Below, in pieces: positions 54,814-63,829 of a stretch of 64,000 nucleotides of DNA. The position numbers and the translations under genes were made by a program. The first letter of the stretch is position 1; each line of letters begins with the position of its first letter. The stretch is from contig JAOGYN010000005.1 in NCBI GenBank assembly GCA_028112705.1, positions 1 to 64,000 on the forward strand, written 5' to 3'. Under the pieces are notes generated by a model. That model saw only the letters and a list, made by a program, of their open reading frames with translations. It ran no database searches and was not told where the DNA came from. This DNA is from GCA-002712045 sp028112705. Its GTDB lineage: Bacteria > Pseudomonadota > Alphaproteobacteria > Rhodobacterales > Rhodobacteraceae.

Positions 54814-55128
54814 ATGAAAATTCGTGAATGGAAAAACTTAATCAAGCTTAATAAAATAGAAAAAGGTGACGTTACAAATGCAACATTAGGCACCAGAGAT
54901 TTGGCTGTTTATGATGCAAAAGCTGGTATATTTGTTAGTATGTCAAGATGTACACACGGTGCTGCGAATTTATGTGATGGTTATTTTGATGGGACATATA
55001 TAGAATGCCCTCTCCATCAAGGTCTATTTGATGTCAGAACAGGCGAAGCCAAGGCAGTTCCAGCAAGAGTAGCCCTCAAAATGATAAAAAGTAGGGTCAA
55101 GGATGGAATGATTCAAATTTATATTTAA
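54814..55128 (+). CDS. Rieske-type ferredoxin
   Basis: A 104-residue Rieske [2Fe-2S] ferredoxin with C-x-H (RCTHGAANL, about residues 47-49) and C-x2-H (CPLHQGLFD). Located 5 bases after the desaturase-like gene, it is its likely partner. Its last bases overlap the convergent MATE gene by 4. Confidence 0.87.
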   Translation: MKIREWKNLIKLNKIEKGDVTNATLGTRDLAVYDAKAGIFVSMSRCTHGAANLCDGYFDGTYIECPLHQGLFDVRTGEAKAVPARVALKMIKSRVKDGMIQIYI

Positions 55129-56507
55129 AGCGCCTTAGTATTTAACCAAAGCCCTCCAATTTCTATTCTACCAACCCGGTAAGCAATTATTAAAGATAAA
55201 ACTCCCCCTAGAATAACACTTACCGATGCTCCTAACCAGACACCCAAAATACCAAAATTATAAACACTAATAAAAACCCAAATAAAGAAAGCAATTCCAA
55301 ACCCTTGCCGAAAGAGGCCCACAAAAAAAACTCCATATGGGCGTTTCACAGCTTGCAAAAAAGAGTTTATCGAAAAAATTAAAGCGTAAACTGGTAAAAT
55401 TAGGCCATCTATTCTTAAATAAATTACTCCTATATTTATTACATCCTCATTCTTTGTGAATAAACTAATAACACTTTCACCAAATACCCAAATAATTGGA
55501 TAGGATATAACCATAGATCCAATAGCTACTTTCAAACAGAGATTAAATGATTGACGAACTCGATCATATTTATTTGCTCCAAAATTTTGGGCCGCCAGCG
55601 GTAATAGAGCATGTGTCATTCCAAGAACGGGTAACAGAATTAATTGTTCCAAGCGCATTGCAACACTGTGGCCTGCAATTGCTTGAGATCCAAAATCTTT
55701 GAGTGCATATTGCATTACCAAAACACCAATTATTATCATTTGAAACGACAAACTTGGAGGTAACATTTGGATAAATATTTCCTTTAATACTTTATAATTA
55801 ATTCTTAAAATCTCAAAAGAAAAATTTATTTTAATGCTAGCGTTTACCAGTTTATAAAGCATAAATATCATAACAAAATATTGACTAAAAATTGTAGATA
55901 ATGCAATTCCATCAAAGCCTAGTCCAGACCAAAACCCTGGAATACCAAATATCAGCAAGGGGTTTAAAAAAAGATTTAATAAAAAAGCGATTATTAATGC
56001 ACGTTGCATTGAAACAGCATCTCCCTGAGCTTGGAGAATGCCATTGCAGGTATATGCAATTAAAAATGCCGGAAGAGCAATCAATAAGAGAAAATAGTAA
56101 CGCAATCCAAAATCTTGATAAGCACCTGATTCAGATATTAAACCTAAAGTAAAAGGGCCCAATACTAACCCAAAAATTATCAACGTTATTGAAATAAATA
56201 AGGCGAATAGAATCCCAATAATAGTTAATTCTTCTAATGTTTTATTATCTTTTCTACCAATGGCATTTCCTACCAAGCTGGCCATTGCACCATTCAATCC
56301 AAATCCAAAAGAGACTAAAAAGAAAAAAGTAAGATACCCAATTGCCATTCCTGCCTGTGATTCTGTTGACAATCTACCTGCAAAATAAATATCAACAATG
56401 TTGTATAATGTATGAAAAAGCATGCCAGTTGCAGCAGGAATAGCTAATCTTCGTAAATGATTGGATACGGAACCCGTGGTTAAGTCAGTATTATTCTCAT
56501 TTGACAT
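55125..56507 (-). CDS. MATE-family efflux transporter
   Basis: A 460-residue, twelve-helix MATE protein with the two-fold repeat: IPAATGMLFHTLYNIVDIYFAGRL at the start and the second half from about 235. It exports drugs or cationic metabolites with Na+ or H+. It follows the Rieske oxygenase by 11 bases, so it is likely in the same operon and may expel a product or toxic intermediate. Confidence 0.86.
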   Translation of the reverse strand: MSNENNTDLTTGSVSNHLRRLAIPAATGMLFHTLYNIVDIYFAGRLSTESQAGMAIGYLTFFFLVSFGFGLNGAMASLVGNAIGRKDNKTLEELTIIGILFALFISITLIIFGLVLGPFTLGLISESGAYQDFGLRYYFLLLIALPAFLIAYTCNGILQAQGDAVSMQRALIIAFLLNLFLNPLLIFGIPGFWSGLGFDGIALSTIFSQYFVMIFMLYKLVNASIKINFSFEILRINYKVLKEIFIQMLPPSLSFQMIIIGVLVMQYALKDFGSQAIAGHSVAMRLEQLILLPVLGMTHALLPLAAQNFGANKYDRVRQSFNLCLKVAIGSMVISYPIIWVFGESVISLFTKNEDVINIGVIYLRIDGLILPVYALIFSINSFLQAVKRPYGVFFVGLFRQGFGIAFFIWVFISVYNFGILGVWLGASVSVILGGVLSLIIAYRVGRIEIGGLWLNTKAL

Positions 56508-56518
56508 TGAGCTTTCAC

Positions 56519-57550
56519 TTATTTTTTCAAAGCTTCATCTGCCTGAATTTCACGATTAAGCATTCGTCTGAATTGCTTAGCTCCTGCATCTAGACCAAGA
56601 TCAATATTGGGGGTTACAGGGTCTTTCATTCCAGCATGCACATATTCCAAAACGCTTCTATCCTCTTCAAACGCCATTAAAGCACCCGCATTCATTTTGT
56701 CAGAAATTGCCTTATCATCTGGATCAGTGTTTCGATGCTGGAACCAAAAATACCTTGTGTTATCTTCATCAATTGGTGTCATGAAATTGTAGGAAATATT
56801 TATATATGTTAATTCAACGTTTGGCTTACCAACTCCCCCAGTGCCTTCCGGAGTATAAATTGATTTATTTAAAGCAATTGCTGGCATACACATCTCGTAA
56901 TGCTGCAAGCGGTCACAATTACCCTCAAACTTAACAAGATCTGCATAATAAGGTGAAGGAGCATTTCCATTTATCCAACGAGAAACCACTACACCTCTTT
57001 CGGTTTTCTGTACCTCAAGAGGTTCATCATCAGTCCCAGCTCCTGCGAAAGAAGATACATGAACCCAAGCTACGTGGCTTGGATCTAGTAAATTATCACA
57101 AACCCAAAGATAATTACATTTTATATCCAGCACACCACCGTCAGTATAGCCCCAAGTTGGGTTTTCAAAATTTTCTATTGGAAATATCAAATCTGTATCT
57201 GCCAACTCAGGATCTCCCATCCAAATCCATAGCAATCTATACCGATCAACAATTGGATATGATTTGACAACTGCTCTTCTGGGAATTTGATCTGGTTGGG
57301 TTGGCGCGTCTGCACACACTCCTTTGGGGTTGAAAGTTAAGCCGTGGTAAGCACAGATAATATTGTCACCACTAAGAGTTCCTTCAGAAAGAGGCATTTT
57401 TCTATGAGGGCATGCGTTTTCTAGTGCTGCTGGACTTCCATCTTCACGACGATAAACAACAATTTTCTCACCTAAAAATTTTTCAGGTTTAAGGTTCCTA
57501 TCATAATCTTTACTCCATCCAGCCACATACCAGCAATTCTTCAAATACAT
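56519..57550 (-). CDS. Rieske oxygenase alpha subunit, VanA-type demethylase
   Basis: A 343-residue Rieske non-heme iron oxygenase. The cluster ligands are C47-P-H49 and C66-x2-H69, and the mononuclear iron site is DNLLDPSHVAWVH. The MYLKNCWYVAGW start and overall length match vanillate O-demethylase-like enzymes, which remove O- or N-methyl groups or hydroxylate. No reductase gene is adjacent, so electrons come from elsewhere. It lies 31 bases downstream of a polar-amino-acid importer, so the imported solute is the probable substrate. Confidence 0.86.
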   Translation of the reverse strand: MYLKNCWYVAGWSKDYDRNLKPEKFLGEKIVVYRREDGSPAALENACPHRKMPLSEGTLSGDNIICAYHGLTFNPKGVCADAPTQPDQIPRRAVVKSYPIVDRYRLLWIWMGDPELADTDLIFPIENFENPTWGYTDGGVLDIKCNYLWVCDNLLDPSHVAWVHVSSFAGAGTDDEPLEVQKTERGVVVSRWINGNAPSPYYADLVKFEGNCDRLQHYEMCMPAIALNKSIYTPEGTGGVGKPNVELTYINISYNFMTPIDEDNTRYFWFQHRNTDPDDKAISDKMNAGALMAFEEDRSVLEYVHAGMKDPVTPNIDLGLDAGAKQFRRMLNREIQADEALKK

Positions 57551-57581
57551 TTTGCATCCTACAATTATAAAACCGAACTAT

Positions 57582-58460
57582 TTAGTTCTCTTTGTTATTC
57601 TCTAACCTTCTAAACAAGACCGATAACCCATAGCAAATTATAAAATAAAATGCTGCAGTGGTTAACCAAGCTTCAAACACCAGTCGTGTGGATGAAACCA
57701 ACGCCTGCGTCTTATAAGTAAGTTCCTGTACAGATATCAATGAAATTATTGAACTATCTTTTATTAAGGTAATAAATTGATTAGCCATTGGAGGCATTAT
57801 TTTTCTCATCGCTTGAGGTAAAACTATATACCTTAACTCCTGAAAACTTCCCATCCCAATAGATCTTGCAGCTTCTCGTTGGCCTCGATCCACAGATTCA
57901 ATTCCTGCACGAACAATCTCCCCAACAAATGCGCTCTCGAAAAGAGCTAAAACAATAATACCTGAAATTAAAGATGGGAACCGGCGCATATCACCAAAGA
58001 TAAACTCCCAAAACTGATTATTTTCTTGTTTTGCTATCTTGTAAGACCACGCCTCAATATTTAGGGCCTGAATAAACTGTTCTGCTAGAAAAAAATAAAA
58101 TATAAAGATTATTACCAAAGGAGGAATATTTCTGAGAATTTCTAAATATGTTCGAGCTAACATTCTTATCGCAAGGTTTTTTGAGCAACGTGCTATACCA
58201 AGAAAAACTCCTAATATAATTGCTAAAATACTGGCAACAATGCATATCCGGATCGTATTAAATAGACCAATCAGAAGTAGATTAATAATCCACTTCTCCT
58301 TACCAGTGTGATATTTTACTATATAGTTAGGTATCTTTTCCCAACGCCAATGGTATTTAAGATTTCCACCCATTTGCAAAAACACATAGGCAAAAAAACC
58401 CAACACCACAGCCAATATGACAATGTCTAGCCAATGTAATCTTAAAAAAAATTTTTTCAC
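57582..58460 (-). CDS. Polar amino acid ABC permease (second)
   Basis: A 292-residue HisM/GltK-type permease. Helices follow LDIVILAVVLG; the conserved EAA loop is EAARSIGMGSFQELRYIVLPQA. I start at GTG 58460, preceded by GGAAG; a TTG four codons earlier is also open. A tight hairpin lies between it and the receptor gene. Confidence 0.85.
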   Translation of the reverse strand: MKKFFLRLHWLDIVILAVVLGFFAYVFLQMGGNLKYHWRWEKIPNYIVKYHTGKEKWIINLLLIGLFNTIRICIVASILAIILGVFLGIARCSKNLAIRMLARTYLEILRNIPPLVIIFIFYFFLAEQFIQALNIEAWSYKIAKQENNQFWEFIFGDMRRFPSLISGIIVLALFESAFVGEIVRAGIESVDRGQREAARSIGMGSFQELRYIVLPQAMRKIMPPMANQFITLIKDSSIISLISVQELTYKTQALVSSTRLVFEAWLTTAAFYFIICYGLSVLFRRLENNKEN

Positions 58461-58476
58461 GTTTTCTTCCAATTAA

Positions 58477-58504
58477 ATTGTAGAGGGATTACTCCCTCTA
58501 CAAT
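58477..58504 (-). repeat. Perfect 12-bp hairpin after the binding-protein gene
   Basis: ATTGTAGAGGGA and TCCCTCTACAAT pair perfectly around a 4-base loop, 7 bases past the receptor stop. No T-run follows, so transcription can continue into the permease. The arrangement mirrors the potD hairpin at 20834 and may stabilise the receptor message. Confidence 0.65.
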
Positions 58505-58511
58505 TGATCTT

Positions 58512-59345
58512 CTATTGATCGACTTGATCAGCCCAGTCATTTCCTCTGAACCAATAATCATGAGTCTCTTTTAGCCAGCCGTTATTATGATGTCTTCGAA
58601 TCCAACTATTGAAGTAAAACATCGCATCTGGATCAGATTTCCTCATTCCAAAACCCTCACCACCAGCATCAAATGCCATATCAAAAGGAACACTTAAAGT
58701 TTCAGGATGTCTACGTGCATCACGTGAAGGACCAGGCTCTGAAGCCATAGTAGCGTGAGCATTCCCGTTTAACACTTCCTGAACATTTACACCTTCGTCT
58801 TCAAATTTAAGCAAATTTGCTTTTGGAAATTTAGTAGCTATGTACGTGCATGGTGTGGAACCTCTACGACATGAGAAAGTTATATCTTCACTATTATAAT
58901 CCTCTAGAGACATTCCTTCAGTCATTGATGTATTTGCAAGAATTGTTAAGCCAGAGAACGCATACGGTACAGAAAAGTTAACAGTTAAGTTTCTAGCAGG
59001 TGTTACAGTCATACCACTAATAATAACGTCCATCTTTCCTGCAACTAACGCAGGAATAATACCAGCCCACTTTGTTGGGATGAATTCAACTTCAACTCCC
59101 ATATCAGCAGCAAGTTTTCTACCAACTTCAGGCTCAAAACCAATAATTTCACCATTAGTGTCTCTCATTGACCAAGGTACAAAAAAATCCAAACCAATTT
59201 TAATTACGCCCCGTTTTTTGATGGTTTCAATTACACTTTCAGAGCCTAACGTTTGACTAGTCGAGGCGGCAAAAGTTGGTTGGGATACTCCAACAGCCAT
59301 TACAGCAGCCAGAGCTAAACCCATTATTCTTTTAGTTATCTTCAT
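58512..59345 (-). CDS. Periplasmic polar-amino-acid-type binding protein
   Basis: A 277-residue family 3 solute-binding protein: signal peptide to about residue 26 (FAAST), then IKKRGVIKIGLDFFVPWSMRD and GFEPEVGRKLAADMGVEVEFIP, the hallmark first lobe. GMTVTPARNLTVNFSVPYAFSG follows. Two Cys (FSCRRGSTPCTY) may form a disulphide. AAAGGAGA is a strong ribosome site. The ligand is unknown, possibly a methylated amino acid given the Rieske oxygenase. Confidence 0.87.
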   Translation of the reverse strand: MKITKRIMGLALAAVMAVGVSQPTFAASTSQTLGSESVIETIKKRGVIKIGLDFFVPWSMRDTNGEIIGFEPEVGRKLAADMGVEVEFIPTKWAGIIPALVAGKMDVIISGMTVTPARNLTVNFSVPYAFSGLTILANTSMTEGMSLEDYNSEDITFSCRRGSTPCTYIATKFPKANLLKFEDEGVNVQEVLNGNAHATMASEPGPSRDARRHPETLSVPFDMAFDAGGEGFGMRKSDPDAMFYFNSWIRRHHNNGWLKETHDYWFRGNDWADQVDQ

Positions 59346-59394
59346 TTTAGTTCTCCTTTTTTCTAATTTAAATTCACAGCATTCTTTGAGCTGC

Positions 59395-60237
59395 TTAGGT
59401 TACTACGGCGTATCTCTTTTCTATATAAGAAACACCGATTGAAAGGATCACTGTCACAACAAAGTACAATGCCGCGATTGTGAACCAAATCTCAAAACTC
59501 AAATATGTATCAGAAATAATATTTTGTCCGACAGTCGTAAGTTCAGCCACAGCGATAACGCTAACAATAGCAGAACTTTTTACCATATGAACAACCTCAC
59601 CAGTCATTGGGGGTAACATAAACCGGATCGATTGAGGTAAAATAATATATCGATAAGTCTGACTAGTGGTCATTCCAATCGACTTGGCCCCTTCCCATTG
59701 ACCTTTTGCAACAGCATTAACTCCAGCTCTAATAATTTCTGAAATCAAGGCTGAGTGATAGACAGCTAAAACCAATATGCTTGCTGTGTATCTATCAAAC
59801 TTAAATATAGGACCCAGTACATAATAAAACAAATAAACCAATACCAACAATGGAATGTTTCTCACAAACTCTAAAAAACCAATAGCAACTGCACTACCTA
59901 TTAATAAACCAGATAAACGCAACAAGGCTACCAATAAACCCAGTAAAAAAGCCAGTAAAAAAGACACCACCGATATATTAATCGTGTGACCTAATCCGAA
60001 CATTAATTCTCCAAATTGAAAACCATCGTCGGTAAACGCATATAAATACTTTGGAAGCTGATACCATTGCCAATTATAACCCATTGATTGGGCACCAGTA
60101 TATGCTGAATACATAATTAAGCCCACTATCAGCAGGTAAATTAAAACTGACACAGGGGTTGATGCAAAAAATAAAGTAAGCGCTGGTCGGCTTTTTACCG
60201 CAATTCCCTTATAACTTTCAATCTCAGCAGAACTCAT
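59395..60237 (-). CDS. Polar amino acid ABC permease (first)
   Basis: A 280-residue permease of the HisQ/GltJ type. The EAA loop is EGAKSIGMTTSQTYRYIILPQS, and FLEFVRNIPLLVLVYLFYY is the usual helix-2 segment. It starts 4 bases after the ATPase stop and pairs with the permease at 57582. Confidence 0.87.
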   Translation of the reverse strand: MSSAEIESYKGIAVKSRPALTLFFASTPVSVLIYLLIVGLIMYSAYTGAQSMGYNWQWYQLPKYLYAFTDDGFQFGELMFGLGHTINISVVSFLLAFLLGLLVALLRLSGLLIGSAVAIGFLEFVRNIPLLVLVYLFYYVLGPIFKFDRYTASILVLAVYHSALISEIIRAGVNAVAKGQWEGAKSIGMTTSQTYRYIILPQSIRFMLPPMTGEVVHMVKSSAIVSVIAVAELTTVGQNIISDTYLSFEIWFTIAALYFVVTVILSIGVSYIEKRYAVVT

Positions 60238-60241
60238 CTAG

Positions 60242-60988
60242 TTAATGCTCCAAAATTTGCTCAAGAAATTCTTTGCAACGTTGACTTTCAGGATTAGAGA
60301 AAAATTTATCAGGAGCAGCTACTTCAATTATTTTTCCTTCATCCATAAACACCATAGTATCTGCTACTTTTCTTGCAAATCCCATCTCATGAGTAACACA
60401 GACCATTGTCATTCCGGTATCAGCCAATTCAACCATCACATCTAACACTTCATTAATCATTTCAGGGTCTAGAGCTGAAGTTGGTTCATCGAATAGCATT
60501 ATGCGGCTTTCCATACATAAGGATCTTGCAATAGCTACACGTTGTTGTTGACCACCAGATAACTCGGCCGGCAACTTATCTGCTTGCTCCGGAATATGAA
60601 CTCTATCTAAATATTTTCTGGCTATGACTTCAGCTTCTTGCTTTGCAATTTTTCTTACTTTAATCGGGCCAATCGTCAAATTTTCTAAAACTGTTAAATG
60701 TGGAAAAAGATTAAATTGTTGAAAAACCATACCGATATTTTGTCGTAACTTAATAATTTCTTTTGATCCTTCAAAGACCTCCACTCCATCCACTACAAGC
60801 TTACCCGTGCTATGGTTCTCCAAGCCATTGATACAACGAATCAAAGTAGATTTACCCGAACCAGATGGGCCACATATAACCATTCTCTCACTTGGTTTAA
60901 CTTCAATACTAATATCGTTCAATGCTTGGAATGTTCCATAAAACTTATCAACGTTCTGAAATTTGATAATTGGCTGTTCCTGAGACAT
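60242..60988 (-). CDS. Polar amino acid ABC ATPase (GlnQ type)
   Basis: A 248-residue ATPase with Walker A GPSGSGKST, signature LSGGQQQRVAIARSL, Walker B IMLFDEPTSALDP and H-loop VTHEMGFARKVAD, all canonical GlnQ/HisP. It is the first gene of a likely six-gene operon: ATPase, permease, receptor, permease, Rieske oxygenase, MATE. Confidence 0.9.
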   Translation of the reverse strand: MSQEQPIIKFQNVDKFYGTFQALNDISIEVKPSERMVICGPSGSGKSTLIRCINGLENHSTGKLVVDGVEVFEGSKEIIKLRQNIGMVFQQFNLFPHLTVLENLTIGPIKVRKIAKQEAEVIARKYLDRVHIPEQADKLPAELSGGQQQRVAIARSLCMESRIMLFDEPTSALDPEMINEVLDVMVELADTGMTMVCVTHEMGFARKVADTMVFMDEGKIIEVAAPDKFFSNPESQRCKEFLEQILEH

Positions 60989-61090
60989 GTAACTAAATTC
61001 CTAAAGTTTATCTTTTATTAATATGTTGAAATCTAGTATTTAAAATTTAAAATTACAAACATTAATAATTCAAATAAATTTAAATTCCCC

Positions 61091-61120
61091 ATTATGTATA
61101 TACATAATAGTGTGATCACA
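61091..61120. promoter_or_regulatory. Two adjacent perfect palindromes before the amino-acid ABC operon
   Basis: ATTATGTATATACATAAT (61091-61108) and TGTGATCACA (61111-61120) are both perfect palindromes, 2 bases apart, 103-132 bases upstream of the ATPase start and just after the TauD-type stop. They look like operators; the first resembles GntR-type sites, and the second shares GTGATCAC with the potA promoter region. Confidence 0.45.
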
Positions 61121-61162
61121 GTAAGAATTAAAAGGCAATACCATAAACTAAAAAATTTTAAC

Positions 61163-62038
61163 TTACACTCTACTTTTATTGTAGGTTTTGACTGATATTG
61201 GCTCCTCACCCTCTATTGTACACCTTTGCATAACCCTTCTATGCTTAGAAACTTCTCCAAAATAATCAGCTACTGCATGATGCAAGCAAACACGATTATC
61301 CCAAAGAGCAAGTGAACCCTTCTCCCACTGTAAGCGGCAACCAAGATGAGCCTCCTTTGAGTGCTCATAAAGAAAATTTAAAATAGGAGCACTTTCTTTA
61401 TCAGTCATCCCTTTTATTCGTTTTGTAAAAGCAAGCGAACTAAATAAAGCTTTTTTTCCTGTACCAGGATGAACACGAACCATAGGGTGAACAGCCCCCA
61501 TTGCTCCTTTTTTGCCTAACTCCTCCATTGATTGATACCGATTACTATATTTTTCAGGATTACCAGACTCATTTTCTGCTTCTAAGCCATCGAGCAAATC
61601 TTTCATTCCATCAGAAAGTGTATCATAAGCTAGATACATATTTGTAAATGCCGTATCAGCCCCAAATGGTGGACATTCTTTTGCATACAAGGTCGCTCCC
61701 AAAGGGGGTTTTTTTAAAAACATCAGGTCAGAATGATAAAAACCATCCCAACTATACGATTCACCTGGTTCTCTAATGATCTTAAAAATTTCAGGTATTT
61801 CAGGTAATCCCTTCACATAGGGGTGAGGAATTAATTTTCCAAACCTTTGCGTAAAATTAAATTGCTGCTGATCGGTCAAATTCTGATCTCTAAAAATGAG
61901 TACAAGAAAATTATGAAAAGCTTCCTTGATTTCATTCCAAGTTTCAGAACTTAATTCACTTGATAGATCAACGTCAAAAACCTCAGCACCCATTGCTCCT
62001 GAAATTGGTTTTACTTTTATGTGTTTAAAATTTTGCAT
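61163..62038 (-). CDS. TauD/TfdA-family Fe(II)/2-oxoglutarate dioxygenase
   Basis: A 291-residue dioxygenase. H-x-D is YHSDLMF (about residue 102), the distal His is in WDNRVCLHHAVADY, and the 2-oxoglutarate-binding Arg is in HRRVMQR. The N-terminus IKVKPISGAMGAEVFDVDLS is standard. Family members oxidise taurine, aryloxyacetates, betaines and similar, so the substrate is open. AAAGGAGA precedes the ATG. It is divergent from the deacylase, with four phased CGCCA repeats between. Confidence 0.87.
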   Translation of the reverse strand: MQNFKHIKVKPISGAMGAEVFDVDLSSELSSETWNEIKEAFHNFLVLIFRDQNLTDQQQFNFTQRFGKLIPHPYVKGLPEIPEIFKIIREPGESYSWDGFYHSDLMFLKKPPLGATLYAKECPPFGADTAFTNMYLAYDTLSDGMKDLLDGLEAENESGNPEKYSNRYQSMEELGKKGAMGAVHPMVRVHPGTGKKALFSSLAFTKRIKGMTDKESAPILNFLYEHSKEAHLGCRLQWEKGSLALWDNRVCLHHAVADYFGEVSKHRRVMQRCTIEGEEPISVKTYNKSRV

Positions 62039-62108
62039 TTTCCTATCTCCTTTTTATTTGGTTTCCCTAATATAATTATAGAACTACAATAGCCGTGGGT
62101 ACAAAACT

Positions 62109-62177
62109 CGCCATATAGATAGGAAATTTCGCCAATGAGGGTTCCGAAACACGCCATATCAATAAAAAACTACGCCA
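62109..62177. promoter_or_regulatory. Four CGCCA repeats at 21-22-21 bp spacing (operator array)
   Basis: CGCCA starts at 62109, 62130, 62152 and 62173: steps of 21, 22 and 21 bases, two helical turns each, all on one face. It lies in the 244-base divergent region between the TauD-type gene and the deacylase. CGCC is rare in such AT-rich non-coding DNA. The spacing suits tandem AraC-family binding. Confidence 0.6.
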
Positions 62178-62282
62178 ACAAAATATTTTTACCGTGTATT
62201 ATAAAATATATTAAATTAATAATGCTGTGGAAGTTGAAACAGTCTAATCTAAAGTAATTTTAAATATAGTGGAAACCAGTTT

Positions 62283-63296
62283 ATGATTAATGCACAAACA
62301 AGAATAAAAATAAATATTGATTTAAACCTTACTGGCCGTCAATTTGGTGAACTGATGTTACCTTGGTCTGATAACTCTATACCACTTGGATATCACCCTA
62401 CCCCTCTGATCAGTATCAAAAATGGAGATGGTAAAAAAATCTTGATAATTGGTGGAACCCATGGAGACGAATTCGAAGGTCCATCAGCAATAATGCGGAT
62501 AGCTAGAGCACTTGAATTGGATAAAATAAATGGACACATTATTTTGATACCGGCGCTAACATTCGCCGCAGTGCAAAAATCAAGTCGCACAAATCCATTA
62601 GATAATGTCAACATGAACAGAGCATTTCCTGGCAATCCAAACGGAACACTAACGGAAATGTTAGCACATTTTTTAGAAAGTGAGCTAATACCATCCTGTG
62701 ACGCAATAATCGACTTACATTCAGGTGGCAAAGCATCCTTTTTTGAACCATGTGCCTTAGCCACTAGCTCAAAAAATAAAGATCTTTTTAGAAGTAATTT
62801 GAATCTCGCTGAAGCATTTGGAATTCCACTTATATGGGTTTTAGGTAAAAATAATGACGATCGTTCATTAAACTCCGCTGCTGAACGCGCAAATGTAGCT
62901 ATGATGGCTGCAGAACTGGGTGGTGGTGGTGGTGTTAGCCCAGAAATAACAAATATTGCTGAAACAGGTTTAATTAATATCCTAAATTATTTAAATATTC
63001 TTAAAACTAAAAGCTTTGTAAGCAAAAATAAAATAAAAAAAATTGAACTTAGTAATCCAAGTGCTAGTATTTATGCTCCATCAAAAGGATTATTTGATCG
63101 CGCTGTCAAAGCTGGGCAGAGTGTAGAAGTTGGCCAAACTGCAGGCTGGTTTCATTACCTGTTAGAGCCAAACAGACCCTCTTTTAAATTAACATTCAAA
63201 TACAATGGCTTTATTTTAGCTCATACAAATCGAGGAATTGTTGAAAAAGGAGAAATGTTAGCATTGGTCGCAAATGATATTTTACCAAATGACTAA
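62283..63296 (+). CDS. Aspartoacylase/succinylglutamate-desuccinylase family deacylase (DoeB-like)
   Basis: A 337-residue zinc deacylase: GGTHGDEFEGPSA supplies His and Glu ligands, DNVNMNRAFPG the substrate Arg loop and DLHSGG the third His. A C-terminal beta domain follows (about 250 onward). DoeB of ectoine breakdown (N-acetyl-diaminobutyrate deacetylase) belongs here, but no doeA or doeC is visible, so another N-acyl amino compound is equally possible. Confidence 0.82.
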   Translation: MINAQTRIKINIDLNLTGRQFGELMLPWSDNSIPLGYHPTPLISIKNGDGKKILIIGGTHGDEFEGPSAIMRIARALELDKINGHIILIPALTFAAVQKSSRTNPLDNVNMNRAFPGNPNGTLTEMLAHFLESELIPSCDAIIDLHSGGKASFFEPCALATSSKNKDLFRSNLNLAEAFGIPLIWVLGKNNDDRSLNSAAERANVAMMAAELGGGGGVSPEITNIAETGLINILNYLNILKTKSFVSKNKIKKIELSNPSASIYAPSKGLFDRAVKAGQSVEVGQTAGWFHYLLEPNRPSFKLTFKYNGFILAHTNRGIVEKGEMLALVANDILPND

Positions 63297-63327
63297 TACT
63301 TTCATTATGCAACAGAGACCAGAAAGT

Positions 63328-63828
63328 TTAATCAGCTAAAGTTTTATTAAGATAATCAGCAATCATGTCGCCAAAACTTCGGTCAACTGCAAACTGAAAG
63401 CCATTTTCAACTCTAGATATCAAAGCTTTCAAACCAAACACCTCACCAAATGTTGTGTTTTGTTCCAAAAATTCACTTGTATTTATATTTAAAGGCGTGG
63501 CTATCGACATTATATCCGAGGCATTTGGACCAATTACACTAAAGAATGTTAGAGTGTCCGAAATTAAAACTATGCTAATTGAAGAAGGGCAAGCTTCTGG
63601 CTTCAAGATAGTTATCAGATGCTCTTCATCTTCAATTGGTGCTTTTAAAATCCAATGATTTTCACCAACCAACATCAATTTCCAATTATTCTCACACACG
63701 AATGTATTCGGTTCCTTTGGAAACCATTTAAAAAATGATTTCAAATACTTCTCAACATCTTTTGAATCGCCTTTTAAATCAAAAAGTGCGGATATTTTTT
63801 CTCTTATAATTTTCACATCATAATTCAT
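63328..63828 (-). CDS. soxG: Sarcosine oxidase gamma subunit
   Basis: A 166-residue SoxG-family protein, recognised mainly by size, position and pattern (VIGPNASDIMS; ISRVENGFQFAVDRSFGDMIADYL at the C-terminus, as in SoxG). It is the fourth subunit of heterotetrameric sarcosine oxidase, which converts sarcosine to glycine and formaldehyde (as 5,10-methylene-THF). It begins 1 base after the soxA stop, the usual soxBDAG order. Confidence 0.78.
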   Translation of the reverse strand: MNYDVKIIREKISALFDLKGDSKDVEKYLKSFFKWFPKEPNTFVCENNWKLMLVGENHWILKAPIEDEEHLITILKPEACPSSISIVLISDTLTFFSVIGPNASDIMSIATPLNINTSEFLEQNTTFGEVFGLKALISRVENGFQFAVDRSFGDMIADYLNKTLAD

Positions 63829-63829
63829 T

